NCBI RefSeq assembly: GCF_900142135.1
Contig: NZ_FQZU01000002.1
Coordinates: 248,001 to 312,000 of the forward strand
Length of the DNA: 64,000 nt
Source: Desulfatibacillum alkenivorans DSM 16219
GTDB taxonomy: Bacteria; Desulfobacterota; Desulfobacteria; Desulfobacterales; Desulfatibacillaceae
Reading direction: 5' to 3'
The notes below the pieces were generated by a model. It had not been told where the DNA came from. It did no database searches and worked only from the letters and a program-made list of their open reading frames with translations. A program made the position numbers and the translations under genes. Shown piece by piece: positions 33,967 to 43,589 of the stretch; position 1 is the first letter of the stretch; the number at the start of each line of letters is the position of its first letter.

Positions 33967-35079
33967 CTAAAACAGGAAGTTGAAAATGTATCCCACCAGC
34001 AGGATTCCTAGGGCCACCACGCCGATAAAGACGGCTATCAGGCGGGGCTTCAAGACCTTCCGCAGGATGATCATCTCGGGCAGGGAAAGGGCGATGACCG
34101 ACATCATGAAGGCCAAAACCGTTCCCAGGGCCGCGCCCTTGCCCAGCAAAGCCTGGACAATGGGGATGATCCCGGCGGCGTTGGAGTACATGGGGATTCC
34201 CACCAATACGGAGGCGGGAACCGACCACCAGGCGGACTTGCCCATAAAGGAAGCCATAAAGCCCTCGGGGACGTATCCATGAATACCCGCTCCCACGGCG
34301 ATGCCAAGCATCACGTAGAGCCACACCTTGCCCACAATGTCCCTGACCGCCTCAATGCCGTAGCGAATGCGCCCGACCCAGTCCAGTTCCTCCTCTTCCG
34401 CGCCCAGACCGCCGGATTGAATCTGAAAAACCCAGTCCTCCAGGTGCTTCTCCATTTTAAGCCGCCCGATGGTCCAGCCTGCGATCATGGCGATAAGCAA
34501 GCCCGTGCCTGCATAAATGGCGGCTATCTTCCAGCCGAACAGGCCGTAAAGCAGCACCACGGCGATTTCGTTGACCATGGGCGCGGCGATCAAAAAGGAA
34601 AAGGTGACGCCCAGGGGAACGCCCGTGGTCACGAATCCCAAAAACAGAGGCACGGCCGAGCAGGAGCAAAAAGGCGTGACTACGCCCAGCAGGGCGGCCA
34701 GCACATTGCCCACCGACTCCCGCTTGCCCGCCAATATGGCGCGGGTGCGCTCCGGGGTGAAAAAGGACCGTACAATGCCCACCCCGAAAACCACCAGGGT
34801 CAAAAGCATGAGCACTTTGGGAACTTCATAGATAAAGAAGGATATGGAGCTTCCCAAATGCCCATCCAGATCAAAACCGGCCGCCCAGGCCAAAAAGGCG
34901 GACGCCGCTTCTGAAAGAGGAAGAAGATTTTTATAAAGAATCCACCAGAGGACAAGAAAAAAAACGCTGCCGCCCAAATACAGGGCTAAGGTTTTTCTTT
35001 CCATGGCCGCCTCACTGGCGGCGTTCCCGCCCGTCCGGGGGGCTTTGCAATTGCATGCATCTTCTTGAATCGGTTCCAT
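33967..35079 (-). CDS. arsP: ArsP-type permease (organoarsenical efflux)
   Basis: The protein has 370 residues with eight or more membrane helices. The family signature is GVVTPFCSCSAVPLFLGFVTTGVPLG, with FSFLIAAPMVNEIAVVLL after it and SVPASVLVGIPMYSNAAGIIPIVQALL in the second half. ArsP of Campylobacter exports trivalent organoarsenicals, and the wider permease family is uncharacterised. A central hydrophilic loop (RLKMEKHLEDWVFQIQSGGLGAEEEE) faces the cytosol. The N-terminus holds a CNC motif (EDACNCKAP) before the first helix. First gene after arsR. Confidence 0.88.
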   Translation of the reverse strand: MEPIQEDACNCKAPRTGGNAASEAAMERKTLALYLGGSVFFLVLWWILYKNLLPLSEAASAFLAWAAGFDLDGHLGSSISFFIYEVPKVLMLLTLVVFGVGIVRSFFTPERTRAILAGKRESVGNVLAALLGVVTPFCSCSAVPLFLGFVTTGVPLGVTFSFLIAAPMVNEIAVVLLYGLFGWKIAAIYAGTGLLIAMIAGWTIGRLKMEKHLEDWVFQIQSGGLGAEEEELDWVGRIRYGIEAVRDIVGKVWLYVMLGIAVGAGIHGYVPEGFMASFMGKSAWWSVPASVLVGIPMYSNAAGIIPIVQALLGKGAALGTVLAFMMSVIALSLPEMIILRKVLKPRLIAVFIGVVALGILLVGYIFNFLF

Positions 35080-35167
35080 TTATCCTTTGCTCCGTTCGCC
35101 AAACCCGCCCCTGGGAGGGGCGCCCGGCATATGCTGTATATTTCGGAATGTATCGATGTATGGGTTC

Positions 35168-35530
35168 TTAACTGGCCAGGGCGCGGCCCTTGGAGCAGAT
35201 TTCCTCCCGATTGATGTCGGGAAGCCGCGCCATCAGCCCCTGCACTCCGGCGTCGTCTTCCAGCCAGTGCTTCAGGTGCCCCAGGAGGCTGGCCGCATAG
35301 GGGCTGTCCGAACCGTCCGCCAGGCGGTAGTTCACCCACAGGCCCTCCTTGTAAAATTCGATAAGCCCGGCTTCCTCAAGTATTTTCAAGTGCTTGGAAA
35401 CAGTGCTCTGGGCCAGCCCCAAGGCGTTTTGCAGTTCGCAAACGCACATGACTTTGCGTCCCAGCATTTTTACGATGCTCACCCTGCTTGGGTCAGACAG
35501 GGCTTTCATGACTTTGATGAATTCTTTCAT
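35168..35530 (-). CDS. arsR: ArsR-family arsenite-responsive repressor
   Basis: I use the ATG at 35530 with GGAGG 5 bases upstream (an in-frame ATG at 35542 overlaps that site). This gives 120 residues. The winged helix includes ALSDPSRVSIVKMLGRKVMCVCELQNALGLAQSTVSKHLKIL. C29 and C31 form the As(III)-binding CxC pair in the first DNA-binding helix, as in R773-type ArsR. Metalloid binding should release DNA. The palindrome at 35539-35554 in its own promoter is the predicted operator. It heads the ten-gene operon ending at acr3. Confidence 0.95.
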   Translation of the reverse strand: MKEFIKVMKALSDPSRVSIVKMLGRKVMCVCELQNALGLAQSTVSKHLKILEEAGLIEFYKEGLWVNYRLADGSDSPYAASLLGHLKHWLEDDAGVQGLMARLPDINREEICSKGRALAS

Positions 35531-35538
35531 GGCGTCCT

Positions 35539-35584
35539 CCATATCGCTATATGGCAATATAACGCAGGCGGAGGGCGGCGTCAA
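35539..35584 (-). promoter_or_regulatory. ars operon promoter and ArsR operator
   Basis: On the minus strand TTGACG (35584-35579), a 17-base spacer and TATATT (35561-35556) are followed at once by CCATAT-AGCG-ATATGG (35554-35539), a perfect 6+6 inverted repeat covering the expected transcription start. ArsR bound there would block initiation. Confidence 0.82.
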
Positions 35585-35800
35585 GAAGGTTTTTTTCGCC
35601 CGGGACGTATCAGGGCCGATGAAATGCTTATAATATCATAGGGGAAAAAAAGCCCTCCCTCAAATAAAACGGCCAATCGCGCCGCAGCCGGGGTGTTGAC
35701 GCAAACCCCCTGATGCTGTAAATAAAGGCAGCCTTGGAGGAGAGGGAGTTCGTTCGTCAGGCGGTAAAAGGCCTCTTTGGCGAATATTCCTAAAAAAAAG

Positions 35801-35830
35801 TTGACAACCCACTCTAAAAAGGCCATATTT
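35801..35830 (+). promoter_or_regulatory. Promoter of tRNA-Gly
   Basis: A consensus TTGACA at 35801-35806 is followed 17 bases later by CATATT/ATATTT (35824-35830), directly before the tRNA gene. Confidence 0.65.
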
Positions 35831-35843
35831 GCAAGCTGCGTTG

Positions 35844-35919
35844 GCGGGCATAACTCAGCTGGTAGAGTACGAGCTTCCCAAGCTCGGAGTCGCGAGTTCG
35901 AATCTCGTTGCCCGCTCCA
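35844..35919 (+). tRNA. tRNA-Gly (anticodon CCC)
   Basis: The 76 bases fold as a full cloverleaf. Acceptor GCGGGCA pairs with TGCCCGC. The D arm is ACTC-AGCTGGTA-GAGT. The anticodon stem CGAGC/GCTCG has loop TTCCCAA, so the anticodon is CCC and reads GGG. The T arm is GCGAG-TTCGAAT-CTCGT. The discriminator is T and CCA is encoded. It has its own promoter and terminator and lies directly upstream of rimP. Confidence 0.97.
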
Positions 35920-36059
35920 AAACAATGGCTTCGCCTGCTCCCTGACCGAGGCGGCTTCCGGTTTCGTCACCAACTGCCGGACGTTTGACTTTGGCTGTGG
36001 AGTTTTTGATAACGGTTGACCGGTGACGTATGTAAGTTCACAAGGTGTCCGCGTTCAGG

Positions 36060-36084
36060 AAACGGGCGATTAGCCCGTTTTTTA
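36060..36084 (+). terminator. Terminator between tRNA-Gly and rimP
   Basis: AACGGGC-GATTA-GCCCGTT is followed by further T's. It lies 140 bases after the tRNA and 56 bases before rimP, so read-through may couple them. Confidence 0.82.
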
Positions 36085-36139
36085 TTTGTTGGACCCCAGG
36101 GCTGGGAAAAAACGGCCAAGCCCTTGACTGAACAGGAAT

Positions 36140-36688
36140 ATGGGACAAAAGACGAAAAAAGATAAGTCCCGAAAAGGCGCCCCCCGGGTTTCCAAGGACA
36201 GAATTCGCCGCGTGGATGCGGACAGGATTCTGGAGCAGGTTCGGAAGCTGACGGGAGCGGCCCTGGAAGCCGAGGGCATGGACTTGGTCCTTGCTGAGTT
36301 CAAAAGGGAAGGCGGCGGTTATATTTTGCGCCTGTACGTGGACAAGGAAGGGGGCATCACCCTGGGCGATTGCACCATGGTCAGCCGGTATGTAGGCGAC
36401 CTTTTGGACGCCTATGCGGATGAAATGCCCCGGTATCGTCTGGAGGTTTCCTCGCCGGGTCTGGACAGGCCCCTGACCAGGGAGGATCATTTCAGGCGGT
36501 TCGAAGGGCGGACGGCCCTTATTGTGACCAAGGAGCCCCGGGAGGGACGCAAGAAATTCAGAGGCGTCTTGTCCGGCGCTTCAAACGGCGTGATAACCTT
36601 AGTCGCGGACGAAGTCCCCATGGAGTTTGCGCTCCATGAAATCGAGTCCGCCAGACTCCAATACAAGCACGGAGAAAGCACATGTTGA
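36140..36688 (+). CDS. rimP: Ribosome maturation factor RimP
   Basis: The protein has 182 residues. RimP assists maturation of the 30S subunit. Seen here: AAL-EAEGMDLVLAEFKREGGGYILRLYVDKEGGITLGDC, then SRYVGDLLDAYADEMPRYRLEVSSPGLDRPLT, the strongest family signature, and a C-terminal SH3-like part (GRKKFRGVLSGASNGVITLVADE). The N-terminus has about 30 extra basic residues (MGQKTKKDKSRKGAPR). The stop overlaps the nusA start, as in the conserved rimP-nusA-infB order. A TTGACT just before the start could be part of a promoter. Confidence 0.95.
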   Translation: MGQKTKKDKSRKGAPRVSKDRIRRVDADRILEQVRKLTGAALEAEGMDLVLAEFKREGGGYILRLYVDKEGGITLGDCTMVSRYVGDLLDAYADEMPRYRLEVSSPGLDRPLTREDHFRRFEGRTALIVTKEPREGRKKFRGVLSGASNGVITLVADEVPMEFALHEIESARLQYKHGESTC

Positions 36689-38148
36689 TCAGCGACATCG
36701 GCCGTGTCATAGACCAGGTCAGCCGGGATAAAGGCATAGACAGGAATGTGCTCATTGCCACCCTTGAAGAAGCTCTTCAGGCTGCAGCCCGAAAAAAATT
36801 AGGCCCCAGGGCGGACATCGAAGTCCAATATAATGAGGAAGCCGGAGAACTGGAAGTCTTTCAGTTCAGGGAAGTGGTCGAGGAAGTGACCGAACCGGAC
36901 CTGGAAATGTCCATGGAAGACGGCAGGGAGTTGGATCCTGACTGCGAACTGGGCGACAGCCTGGGCAGCAAAATGGACACCGCCACTTTCGGCAGAATCG
37001 CCGCCCAATCCGCCAAGCAGGTCATCATCCAGAAGCTCAAGGACGCCGAGCGGGACGCCGTCTACTCCAGCTTTATGGATCGTAAGGGCGAAATCATCAA
37101 CGGCATCATGCAGCGTATGGACCGGGGCGACATCATCGTCAACCTGGGACAGACCGAAGGCGTGCTTCCCTCCCGCGAACAGGTTCCCAGGGAGACGTAT
37201 CACCGGGGGGACCGGATTCGCGCTTTCATCCTGGACGTGGTCCTGGAAGGCAGGGGGCCCCAGATTATTTTATCCCGGACCCATCCCAACTTCCTCACCA
37301 GCCTGTTTAAAATGGAAGTGCCGGAAATCGGCGAAGGCATCGTCAGCGTGATGGCCGCCGCCCGGGAGCCCGGAGTCAGAGCTAAAATCGCCGTGGCCTC
37401 CAGCGACTCGGACATCGACGCCGTGGGCGCCTGCGTAGGCATGAAGGGCAGCCGGGTTCAGAACGTGGTGCACGAACTCCGGGGCGAAAAAATCGACATC
37501 GTGCCCTGGCACGCGGATTCCGCCAAGTTCGTCTGCAACGCCCTGGCCCCCGCCCAGATTTCCAGGGTCATTATCGACGAAGAAAACCATGCCATGGAAG
37601 TCATCGTCCCCGACGAATTTCTTTCCGTGGCCATTGGCAAGAAAGGGCAGAACGTCCGGCTGGCCTCCAAGCTCACCGGCTGGCATTTGGACGTTAAGAG
37701 CGAAACCCGTTACAGCAGGACCATGCAGGACGGCTACAACTCCCTCATGGAACTGGCTGAACTGGACGAGAGCATCGCCGACGCCCTATATGAAAAAGGC
37801 TTCTACTCCGTGGAAGAGCTTTCCGCCGCAGACCCCGACGATCTGGTGCAGATCAAGGGCATAGACCTGACCCTGGCCGACACGCTCATCGTCGCCGCCC
37901 AGGAAGCCATGGCCAGCATGGCCATGGAGAAGCAGGCCTCTGCGCCGCAGGAGGCTGAAGAAGCCGAGGACGCCCAGCAGGAGGAAGCAGCGCCTGAAGA
38001 GGAGTTCCCGGAAGAGAGCGAAGAAGCTGAAGAAGTTGAAGAAGCCGAAGAAGAGGAAGAAATTCCGCAGGACGAGCCTGAAGACGGCTCGGACGAAGAT
38101 TCGGCGGAAGAACCGGCGCCTGAAGAGGAGCCGGAAGAAGAGAAATAA
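36682..38148 (+). CDS. nusA: Transcription termination/antitermination factor NusA
   Basis: The protein has 488 residues. The N-terminal RNA polymerase-binding domain starts MLISDIGRVIDQVSRDKGID. The S1 domain is GDIIVNLGQTEGVLPSREQ. KH1 and KH2 include VGACVGMKGSRVQNVVHELRGEKIDIV and AIGKKGQNVRLASKLTGWHLDVK. One helix-hairpin-helix AR-like repeat follows (YEKGFYSVEELSAADPDDLVQIKGIDLTLA). A strongly acidic tail of about 65 residues (repeated Glu/Ala/Pro) closes the protein and may be a flexible, autoinhibitory or AR2-like extension. It overlaps rimP by 7 bases. Confidence 0.97.
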   Translation: MLISDIGRVIDQVSRDKGIDRNVLIATLEEALQAAARKKLGPRADIEVQYNEEAGELEVFQFREVVEEVTEPDLEMSMEDGRELDPDCELGDSLGSKMDTATFGRIAAQSAKQVIIQKLKDAERDAVYSSFMDRKGEIINGIMQRMDRGDIIVNLGQTEGVLPSREQVPRETYHRGDRIRAFILDVVLEGRGPQIILSRTHPNFLTSLFKMEVPEIGEGIVSVMAAAREPGVRAKIAVASSDSDIDAVGACVGMKGSRVQNVVHELRGEKIDIVPWHADSAKFVCNALAPAQISRVIIDEENHAMEVIVPDEFLSVAIGKKGQNVRLASKLTGWHLDVKSETRYSRTMQDGYNSLMELAELDESIADALYEKGFYSVEELSAADPDDLVQIKGIDLTLADTLIVAAQEAMASMAMEKQASAPQEAEEAEDAQQEEAAPEEEFPEESEEAEEVEEAEEEEEIPQDEPEDGSDEDSAEEPAPEEEPEEEK

Positions 38149-38335
38149 GGCAATAGGATTACGAACACCAAAACGAATAAACCAGGGGCCCTTCCGCCCA
38201 AGCCGCCCAGCGGCGCAGGAGAGGCCCAAAGGGTTGCATAAAACGTTTAGAGGGGTATTTCTTCTTTTGAAACGGGAACAACTTCCGAACATGACCGGAA
38301 GCAGTCAAATGCAAGACCAGGTTTAGGGGGAATGG

Positions 38336-41300
38336 ATGGCAAAACTCAGAGTGCATGAATTAGCCCGGGAGCTCAACATGACCAATAAGGTGCTCCTGGA
38401 TAAACTCCAGGCCATGGACCTCCCCACGCCTGTGAGGAGCCACATGAGCAGTCTGGATGACGATGTGGTGGCCTTGGTGAAAGCCAGCCTGGTCCGGCCT
38501 AAAGCGAAAAGCGTGGTGGAAAAGCGCATAGGGACAACCGTTATTCGCCGGCGTAAGAAAGTCGTCAAACCGGCCGAAGGCGGCCCCGAAGAAGCGGCGA
38601 AGCCCGAAGACGGGGCGGAGGAAGGCGTGCAGGAAATGGATGCAGCGCAGGAATCCGTCAGCGCTCCGGAAGCCGAAAAGGCTCCGGAACCCGTTGCCGA
38701 AAAAGCGCCCGAGCCCCTAGCGGCTGCTCCCGCCGCGGAAGAATCCAAGGCTGAAGAGGGCGCCCCTGCGCCCGAAAAGGCTGCTCCCGTCCACGCCAAG
38801 GAAGAGCCGGAAGAGGCTCCCAAGGCGGAAGCCAAGCCCGCACCCTCGAAAAAGGTGGATGTGACTCCTCCGGGGGAAAAGGCCAAGATCATAGCCAAGC
38901 CCGAGCCGGCCCAGCCGGCCGAGCCCGAGCCGCCCAAGGAAGCTCCCGCGCCTGCGGAACCGCCTGAGGAAAAACAGGCTGCTCCGGCCAAGGCCGCCGA
39001 TGCTCCCGCCGAGCCCCGGGAACAGCCCGAGGCCAAGCCGGAAGCCAAGCCGGAAGCCAAGGTTGAGGCCAAAGCCGAAGAAGAGACGCCTGCCAAGCCG
39101 GAGGAAGAGCCCAAGGCCCAGGAAGAGCGGAAAGCCGCTCCGGAAGCTCCCCAGGAAGGAGCCAAGGCCGAAGAGCCCGCTCAACCTGCGGAAGACAAAA
39201 AATCCGAAGAAAAGGCCAAAGCTCCGGATGAAAAGGAGTCTGGCAAATCCCAGGAGCCTCAGGCCGCCAAGGAACCCCCCAAGGAAGCTCCCAAGCCCAA
39301 GGGCAAAAAGAAAAAGAAAAAGGAGACTGCGGCGAAAATCATCAGTCTGCCTACAAAACCCGTGGAACCCGTTGTTCCGCCTGCATCCCGTCAAAAACCC
39401 GCTCCTCAGCCGCCGGCCGGACCGGGTGGTCCGGGTGGACCGGGCGGCCCTTCCCAGCCCCGTGCGCCTCAGGACCTTGGCGGCGATCCGTCGGCCAAGA
39501 AGGAAAAACGCAAGAAAAAGGGACGCCGCGATGGCGGAACCACCGAGGAAACGGATTCCAGGTTCTTTAAGAAAAAGATTTCTTTCCGCAAAAAGGCCGT
39601 GGTGGAAGGGGCCGATCTTTACGACAAGACCCCCGGAAAGATGCGTAAAGGCAAAAAGGGCCAGAAGGCCGCCCCTGTGAGACAGCAAAAGACGCAAACC
39701 ACCACGCCCAAGGCCATCAAGCGCCGCATCAAGATCGACGAGGCCATCGCCGTGGCCGATCTGGCCAAACGCTTGGGCATCAAGGCCGCCGAGCTTATCA
39801 AAACCCTGATGGGCATGGGCATTATGGCCACGGTCAACCAGATGCTGGACTATGACACCGCCGTGCTTTTGGCCGCGGAATTCGGATATGAAGTGGAAAA
39901 GGCCAGTTTCGAGGAGGAAACCGTCCTCAAGGCCGAGGAAGACGCTCCCGAAGCCTTGTCAAACCGTCCGCCCGTCGTGACCATCATGGGCCACGTCGAC
40001 CATGGCAAGACCTCCCTGCTGGACGCCATTCGCGAGAGCAACGTAACCGGGGGCGAGGCCGGCGGCATCACCCAGCACATCGGCGCTTACCTGGTGGACT
40101 CCCCCAAGGGCAGGATCGCTTTCCTGGATACTCCCGGCCATGAGGCCTTTACAGCCATGCGCGCCCGGGGCGCCCAGGTTACGGACATCGTGATTCTGGT
40201 TGTGGCCGCCGACGACGGGGTCATGCCCCAGACCGTGGAAGCCGTCAACCACTCCAAGGCGGCCGGCGTTCCCATCATCGTGGCCGTCAATAAGATGGAT
40301 AAGGAAGGCGCTGATCCGGACCGCGTCATGCGCGAGCTGGCCGATCACGGGCTGGTGCCCGAAGACTGGGGCGGAGACACCATCTTCGTTCACGTGTCCG
40401 CCAAGCAGCGCCAAGGCCTCGACGACCTGCTGGAAATGGTCCTCCTTCAGGCGGAAGTGCTGGAACTCCAGGCCAACCCGGACAAGCTGGCCAGAGGCCA
40501 TGTTGTGGAAGCCAAGGTGGATCCCGGAAGGGGGCCTGTGGCTACGGTCCTGATTCAGGAAGGCACGCTTCACGCCGGAGACGTGGTTGTCTGCGGCATT
40601 CATTACGGCAAAGTGCGCGCCATGTACAACGAAAAACGCCAGCCCCTGGACGCCGCCGGCCCTGCGTGCCCGGCCGAAATCCTGGGCCTTTCCGGCGTGC
40701 CCATGGCGGGCGATGAAATCATTGCCGTGGATGACGAAAAGGTGGCCAAGCAGGTCTCTTCACACCGCGCTCAAAAACAGCGGGCCACGGAACTGGCGAA
40801 ATCCAGCAAGCTGTCCCTGGACAACCTCTTCGACCAGATGCAGGCTGGGAACGTGAAGGACCTCAACCTGATTATCAAAGCGGACGTGCAGGGCTCCATC
40901 GAGGCCTTGCGCGAATCCCTGGAGAAGCTTTCCGGCGACGAGGTCAAGATCCACGTGGTCCATGCCGCCACCGGTACGGTTCTGGAGTCGGACGTGGCCC
41001 TGGCCGCCGTGTCCAACGCCATCATCGTGGCCTTTAACGTGCGGCCGAGCCCCAAGGTCAGCGACATGGCCGCCGAAGAGCACGTGGACATCCGCTTCTA
41101 CGACATCATTTACAACGCCATCAACGAGATCAAGGACGCCATCGTGGGCTTGATGGAATCCACTTACAAGGAGCACGTCTCCGGCCGCGCGGAAGTCCGC
41201 GACACCTTCACCATTCCCAAGGTGGGCACCATCGCCGGCTGCTACGTGACCGACGGCAAGGTGGAAAGAAACAACCAGGTCCGCCTGCTCCGCGACGGCG

Positions 41301-41470
41301 TGGTGATTTTCGACGGCAAACTGGCTTCTCTCCGCCGCTTCAAGGACGACGTCAAGGAAGTGGCGACCGGCTACGAATGCGGCATGGGCATCGAGAACTT
41401 CAACGACATCAAGATCGGCGATGTTCTGGAGCTCTATTATCTGGAAGAGATCAAGCCGGTTTTGAAATAA
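38336..41470 (+). CDS. infB: Translation initiation factor IF-2
   Basis: The protein has 1044 residues, long for IF-2. The first IF2_N domain ([25 protein letters not shown], 1-52) is followed by an Ala/Pro/Lys/Glu-rich linker of about 300 residues, a basic stretch, and a second IF2_N near 455-510. The GTPase has G1 GHVDHGKTS near 551, G3 DTPGHE and G4 NKMD. Domain 2 and the C-terminal fMet-tRNA-binding domains ([32 protein letters not shown]) finish it. It loads initiator tRNA on the 30S subunit. The usual ylxR gene between nusA and infB is absent: 187 bases separate them. Confidence 0.97.
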   Translation: MAKLRVHELARELNMTNKVLLDKLQAMDLPTPVRSHMSSLDDDVVALVKASLVRPKAKSVVEKRIGTTVIRRRKKVVKPAEGGPEEAAKPEDGAEEGVQEMDAAQESVSAPEAEKAPEPVAEKAPEPLAAAPAAEESKAEEGAPAPEKAAPVHAKEEPEEAPKAEAKPAPSKKVDVTPPGEKAKIIAKPEPAQPAEPEPPKEAPAPAEPPEEKQAAPAKAADAPAEPREQPEAKPEAKPEAKVEAKAEEETPAKPEEEPKAQEERKAAPEAPQEGAKAEEPAQPAEDKKSEEKAKAPDEKESGKSQEPQAAKEPPKEAPKPKGKKKKKKETAAKIISLPTKPVEPVVPPASRQKPAPQPPAGPGGPGGPGGPSQPRAPQDLGGDPSAKKEKRKKKGRRDGGTTEETDSRFFKKKISFRKKAVVEGADLYDKTPGKMRKGKKGQKAAPVRQQKTQTTTPKAIKRRIKIDEAIAVADLAKRLGIKAAELIKTLMGMGIMATVNQMLDYDTAVLLAAEFGYEVEKASFEEETVLKAEEDAPEALSNRPPVVTIMGHVDHGKTSLLDAIRESNVTGGEAGGITQHIGAYLVDSPKGRIAFLDTPGHEAFTAMRARGAQVTDIVILVVAADDGVMPQTVEAVNHSKAAGVPIIVAVNKMDKEGADPDRVMRELADHGLVPEDWGGDTIFVHVSAKQRQGLDDLLEMVLLQAEVLELQANPDKLARGHVVEAKVDPGRGPVATVLIQEGTLHAGDVVVCGIHYGKVRAMYNEKRQPLDAAGPACPAEILGLSGVPMAGDEIIAVDDEKVAKQVSSHRAQKQRATELAKSSKLSLDNLFDQMQAGNVKDLNLIIKADVQGSIEALRESLEKLSGDEVKIHVVHAATGTVLESDVALAAVSNAIIVAFNVRPSPKVSDMAAEEHVDIRFYDIIYNAINEIKDAIVGLMESTYKEHVSGRAEVRDTFTIPKVGTIAGCYVTDGKVERNNQVRLLRDGVVIFDGKLASLRRFKDDVKEVATGYECGMGIENFNDIKIGDVLELYYLEEIKPVLK

Positions 41471-41524
41471 GGCTGCAAATAACCGGCGCCGGGCGGGCCG
41501 GAAAAACCCGCCCGAACATAGAGT

Positions 41525-41812
41525 ATGGTTATAGGCTACGGGGTGTTGGTGTTGAGAATACCCGACATCCATTCCCTCAAGGGAAAGAGAAAGATCGTGA
41601 AATCCGTGGTGGGGCGCATGCGAAGCAACTTTAACGCTTCGGTGGCCGAAACCGGGGATAATGATATGCACCAAAGGGCGGAAATAGGCTTCGCTCTGGT
41701 CGGCAACGATCAAAGACTGTTGAACTCAAAGATGGACCGGATCATCAACCTTGTGGAATCCATGGGCGTCTGTGAGATCATAGATTCGGAAATGGAGATA
41801 ATGCATCTGTGA
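41525..41812 (+). CDS. DUF503 family protein
   Basis: The protein has 95 residues. MVIGYGVLVLRIPDIHSLKGKRKIVKSVVGRMRSNFNASVAE and the tail GVCEIIDSEMEI match the DUF503 (YlxP-like) family that sits between infB and rbfA in many bacteria. It probably has a ribosome- or RNA-related role, but the function is unproven. Its stop overlaps the GTG start of rbfA. Confidence 0.93.
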   Translation: MVIGYGVLVLRIPDIHSLKGKRKIVKSVVGRMRSNFNASVAETGDNDMHQRAEIGFALVGNDQRLLNSKMDRIINLVESMGVCEIIDSEMEIMHL

Positions 41813-42180
41813 AATCCATAGGGCGCCAGGACAGAGTGGCGGGACGCATCCAGCAGGAGTTGTCCGCCCTCATTCAAAAACGCATTAACGACCCGCGCCT
41901 GGAATGGGCCACCATTACAGGGGTCAAAATGACCAAGGATTTGAAGATCGCCCGGGTTTATTACTGCGTGTTCGGCGAAGAAGAAAAGAAAATCAAAGTC
42001 GGCGAGGCCTTTCAGCAGGCCCACGGCTTTATTAAGCGGGAACTGGCCAAAAAATTGGGGCTCAGGTACATGCCGGAGTTGGAGTTTTTCTTTGACGAGT
42101 CCTTTGACTACGGCCGGAAGATCGAAAATATCCTGAAGGAAATCGGTCCCCTGGACAGCCCGGAGGAACCGGAGGAATGA
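41809..42180 (+). CDS. rbfA: 30S ribosome-binding factor RbfA
   Basis: The protein has 123 residues and a GTG start overlapping the previous stop (GTGA). The KH-type fold is visible in RIQQELSALIQKRINDPRLEWATITGVKMTKDLKIARVYYCVFG, then LAKKLGLRYMPELEFFFDESFDYGRKIENIL, both diagnostic. RbfA acts in 16S rRNA 5' end maturation of the small subunit. It overlaps truB by 4 bases. Confidence 0.96.
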   Translation: MKSIGRQDRVAGRIQQELSALIQKRINDPRLEWATITGVKMTKDLKIARVYYCVFGEEEKKIKVGEAFQQAHGFIKRELAKKLGLRYMPELEFFFDESFDYGRKIENILKEIGPLDSPEEPEE

Positions 42181-43199
42181 CAGGCATGCAGCTTGAAAAA
42201 GGGGCGGTAAACCACGGAATCATCGTGGTGGACAAGCCGTCCGGAATCACCTCCGCAAAGGCTCTGGACAAGGTCAAAAAGACCTTGGGCGTCAAAAAGG
42301 CGGGGCACACCGGCACCCTGGACCCGTTCGCCACGGGCGTGCTTGTATGCTGCCTGGGCGCAGCCACCCGGCTGGCCAGGTTTTTTCTTCATGGCGACAA
42401 AACCTATGAAGCGGTTATGCACTTGGGCATCGAGACCGACACCCAGGATTTGACCGGCGAAGTCACCTCCCGGATGGAGGCGGAGGCCGCCCAGGTTACG
42501 CCCGAGCAGATCCGGGAAGCCGCGGCCAGGTTCCAGGGGGAAATCGATCAGTTTCCGCCGGTGTATTCCGCGCTTAAGCACCAGGGAGTTCCTTTGTACA
42601 AGCTGGCTCGAAAAGGAACCCCCGTGCAAAAGGAAGCGCGGCGCATCACCATCTACTCGTTGGATGTGACTGACATAAACCCGCCCATGGCGGGATTCAC
42701 CGCCCGCTGCTCAGGCGGGGCGTATATCAGAACCCTTTGCGCGGACATGGGGCGCGAATTGGGCTGTGGAGCCCATTTGCACGCCTTGCGCCGTACGGAA
42801 AACAGCGGCTTTTTCATTGAGGAAGCCGTGACTCTCGACCAGTTGGAAGACCTTGTTTTATCGGGAAAAATCAATGAGCATGTCGTGCCCATGGCCCATG
42901 CATTACGTCAAATGCCCGAATATACAGCGTCCTCGCAAACGGCCAGGAAAATCACCCATGGGGCGGCCCTCACATGGCTGGACCTTGGAGAAAAAACAGG
43001 CAGGCAAGACCTGCAGGATAATCCCAAGCATATCAAGGTGGCTTCCCAGGAGGGAGACCTGCTTGCCGTGCTTACGCCTAAAACGGACGGCATAGGCTTC
43101 ACCTATGAATGCGTCTTTCCCCCAACCCGTCCTGTGGGGAGAAGGCATTCAAAGGGTGCGCCCATGCTTCCCAACGCAAGAAACAGTTTTAACAGTTAA
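42177..43199 (+). CDS. truB: tRNA pseudouridine(55) synthase
   Basis: The protein has 340 residues. Motif [20 protein letters not shown], holds catalytic D49. [52 protein letters not shown] and [15 protein letters not shown] are further TruB blocks. It makes pseudouridine 55 in the T loop of tRNAs. A PUA-like C-terminal region continues to about 315. The last 20 residues ([19 protein letters not shown]) look like a non-conserved extension. Two possible ATGs lie close together at 42177 and 42186. Confidence 0.96.
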   Translation: MTGMQLEKGAVNHGIIVVDKPSGITSAKALDKVKKTLGVKKAGHTGTLDPFATGVLVCCLGAATRLARFFLHGDKTYEAVMHLGIETDTQDLTGEVTSRMEAEAAQVTPEQIREAAARFQGEIDQFPPVYSALKHQGVPLYKLARKGTPVQKEARRITIYSLDVTDINPPMAGFTARCSGGAYIRTLCADMGRELGCGAHLHALRRTENSGFFIEEAVTLDQLEDLVLSGKINEHVVPMAHALRQMPEYTASSQTARKITHGAALTWLDLGEKTGRQDLQDNPKHIKVASQEGDLLAVLTPKTDGIGFTYECVFPPTRPVGRRHSKGAPMLPNARNSFNS

Positions 43200-43222
43200 C
43201 CTACACAGGAGGCTTGAGAAAC

Positions 43223-43492
43223 GTGGCCTTAACAGCGAAAACCAAACAAGAGCTTATCGAACAATTCAAGACCCATGACTCTGACACCGGTTCCCCGGAA
43301 GTGCAGGTGGCCTTGTTAACAAATCGGATCACTTACCTGACCGAGCATTTTAAGACCCACAAAAAGGATCACCATTCCAGGCGTGGGCTGCTTAAACTGG
43401 TCGGCCAGCGTAGAAGGCTCTTAAACTATTTGAAAAATAAGGATGTGCAGCGATATCGCACATTGATTGAGGCGTTGGGACTACGCAAGTAA
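43223..43492 (+). CDS. rpsO: 30S ribosomal protein S15
   Basis: I take the GTG at 43223, 10 bases after AGGAGG. It gives 89 residues and the standard N-terminus (M)[47 protein letters not shown] and the helix [17 protein letters not shown] bind the 16S rRNA three-way junction. The order rpsO-pnp is conserved. The TTG at 43214 would sit almost on the ribosome site and is rejected. Confidence 0.97.
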   Translation: MALTAKTKQELIEQFKTHDSDTGSPEVQVALLTNRITYLTEHFKTHKKDHHSRRGLLKLVGQRRRLLNYLKNKDVQRYRTLIEALGLRK

Positions 43493-43589
43493 TCATTGTA
43501 GAGGTCAACATGCTTGCGACGAGGCTTTGGGCCGCGCCGCGGGCTGACATAAGCACTGGTTTGCGCACGACCACCGTCGGGAGATGCTA

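Noticed and set aside
38036-38326. 96-codon basic frame between nusA and infB, considered as ylxR or a ribosomal protein
   Set aside because: It overlaps the acidic tail of nusA in another frame. It lacks the YlxR R-x-C motif and its Lys/Arg richness is the shadow of GAA/GAG codons.
38717-39697. Long minus-strand frames opposite the IF-2 linker, with apparent Gly/Leu/Phe or Ser/Ala repeats
   Set aside because: They are produced by the GCC/GAG/AAG repeats of the IF-2 low-complexity linker read on the other strand.
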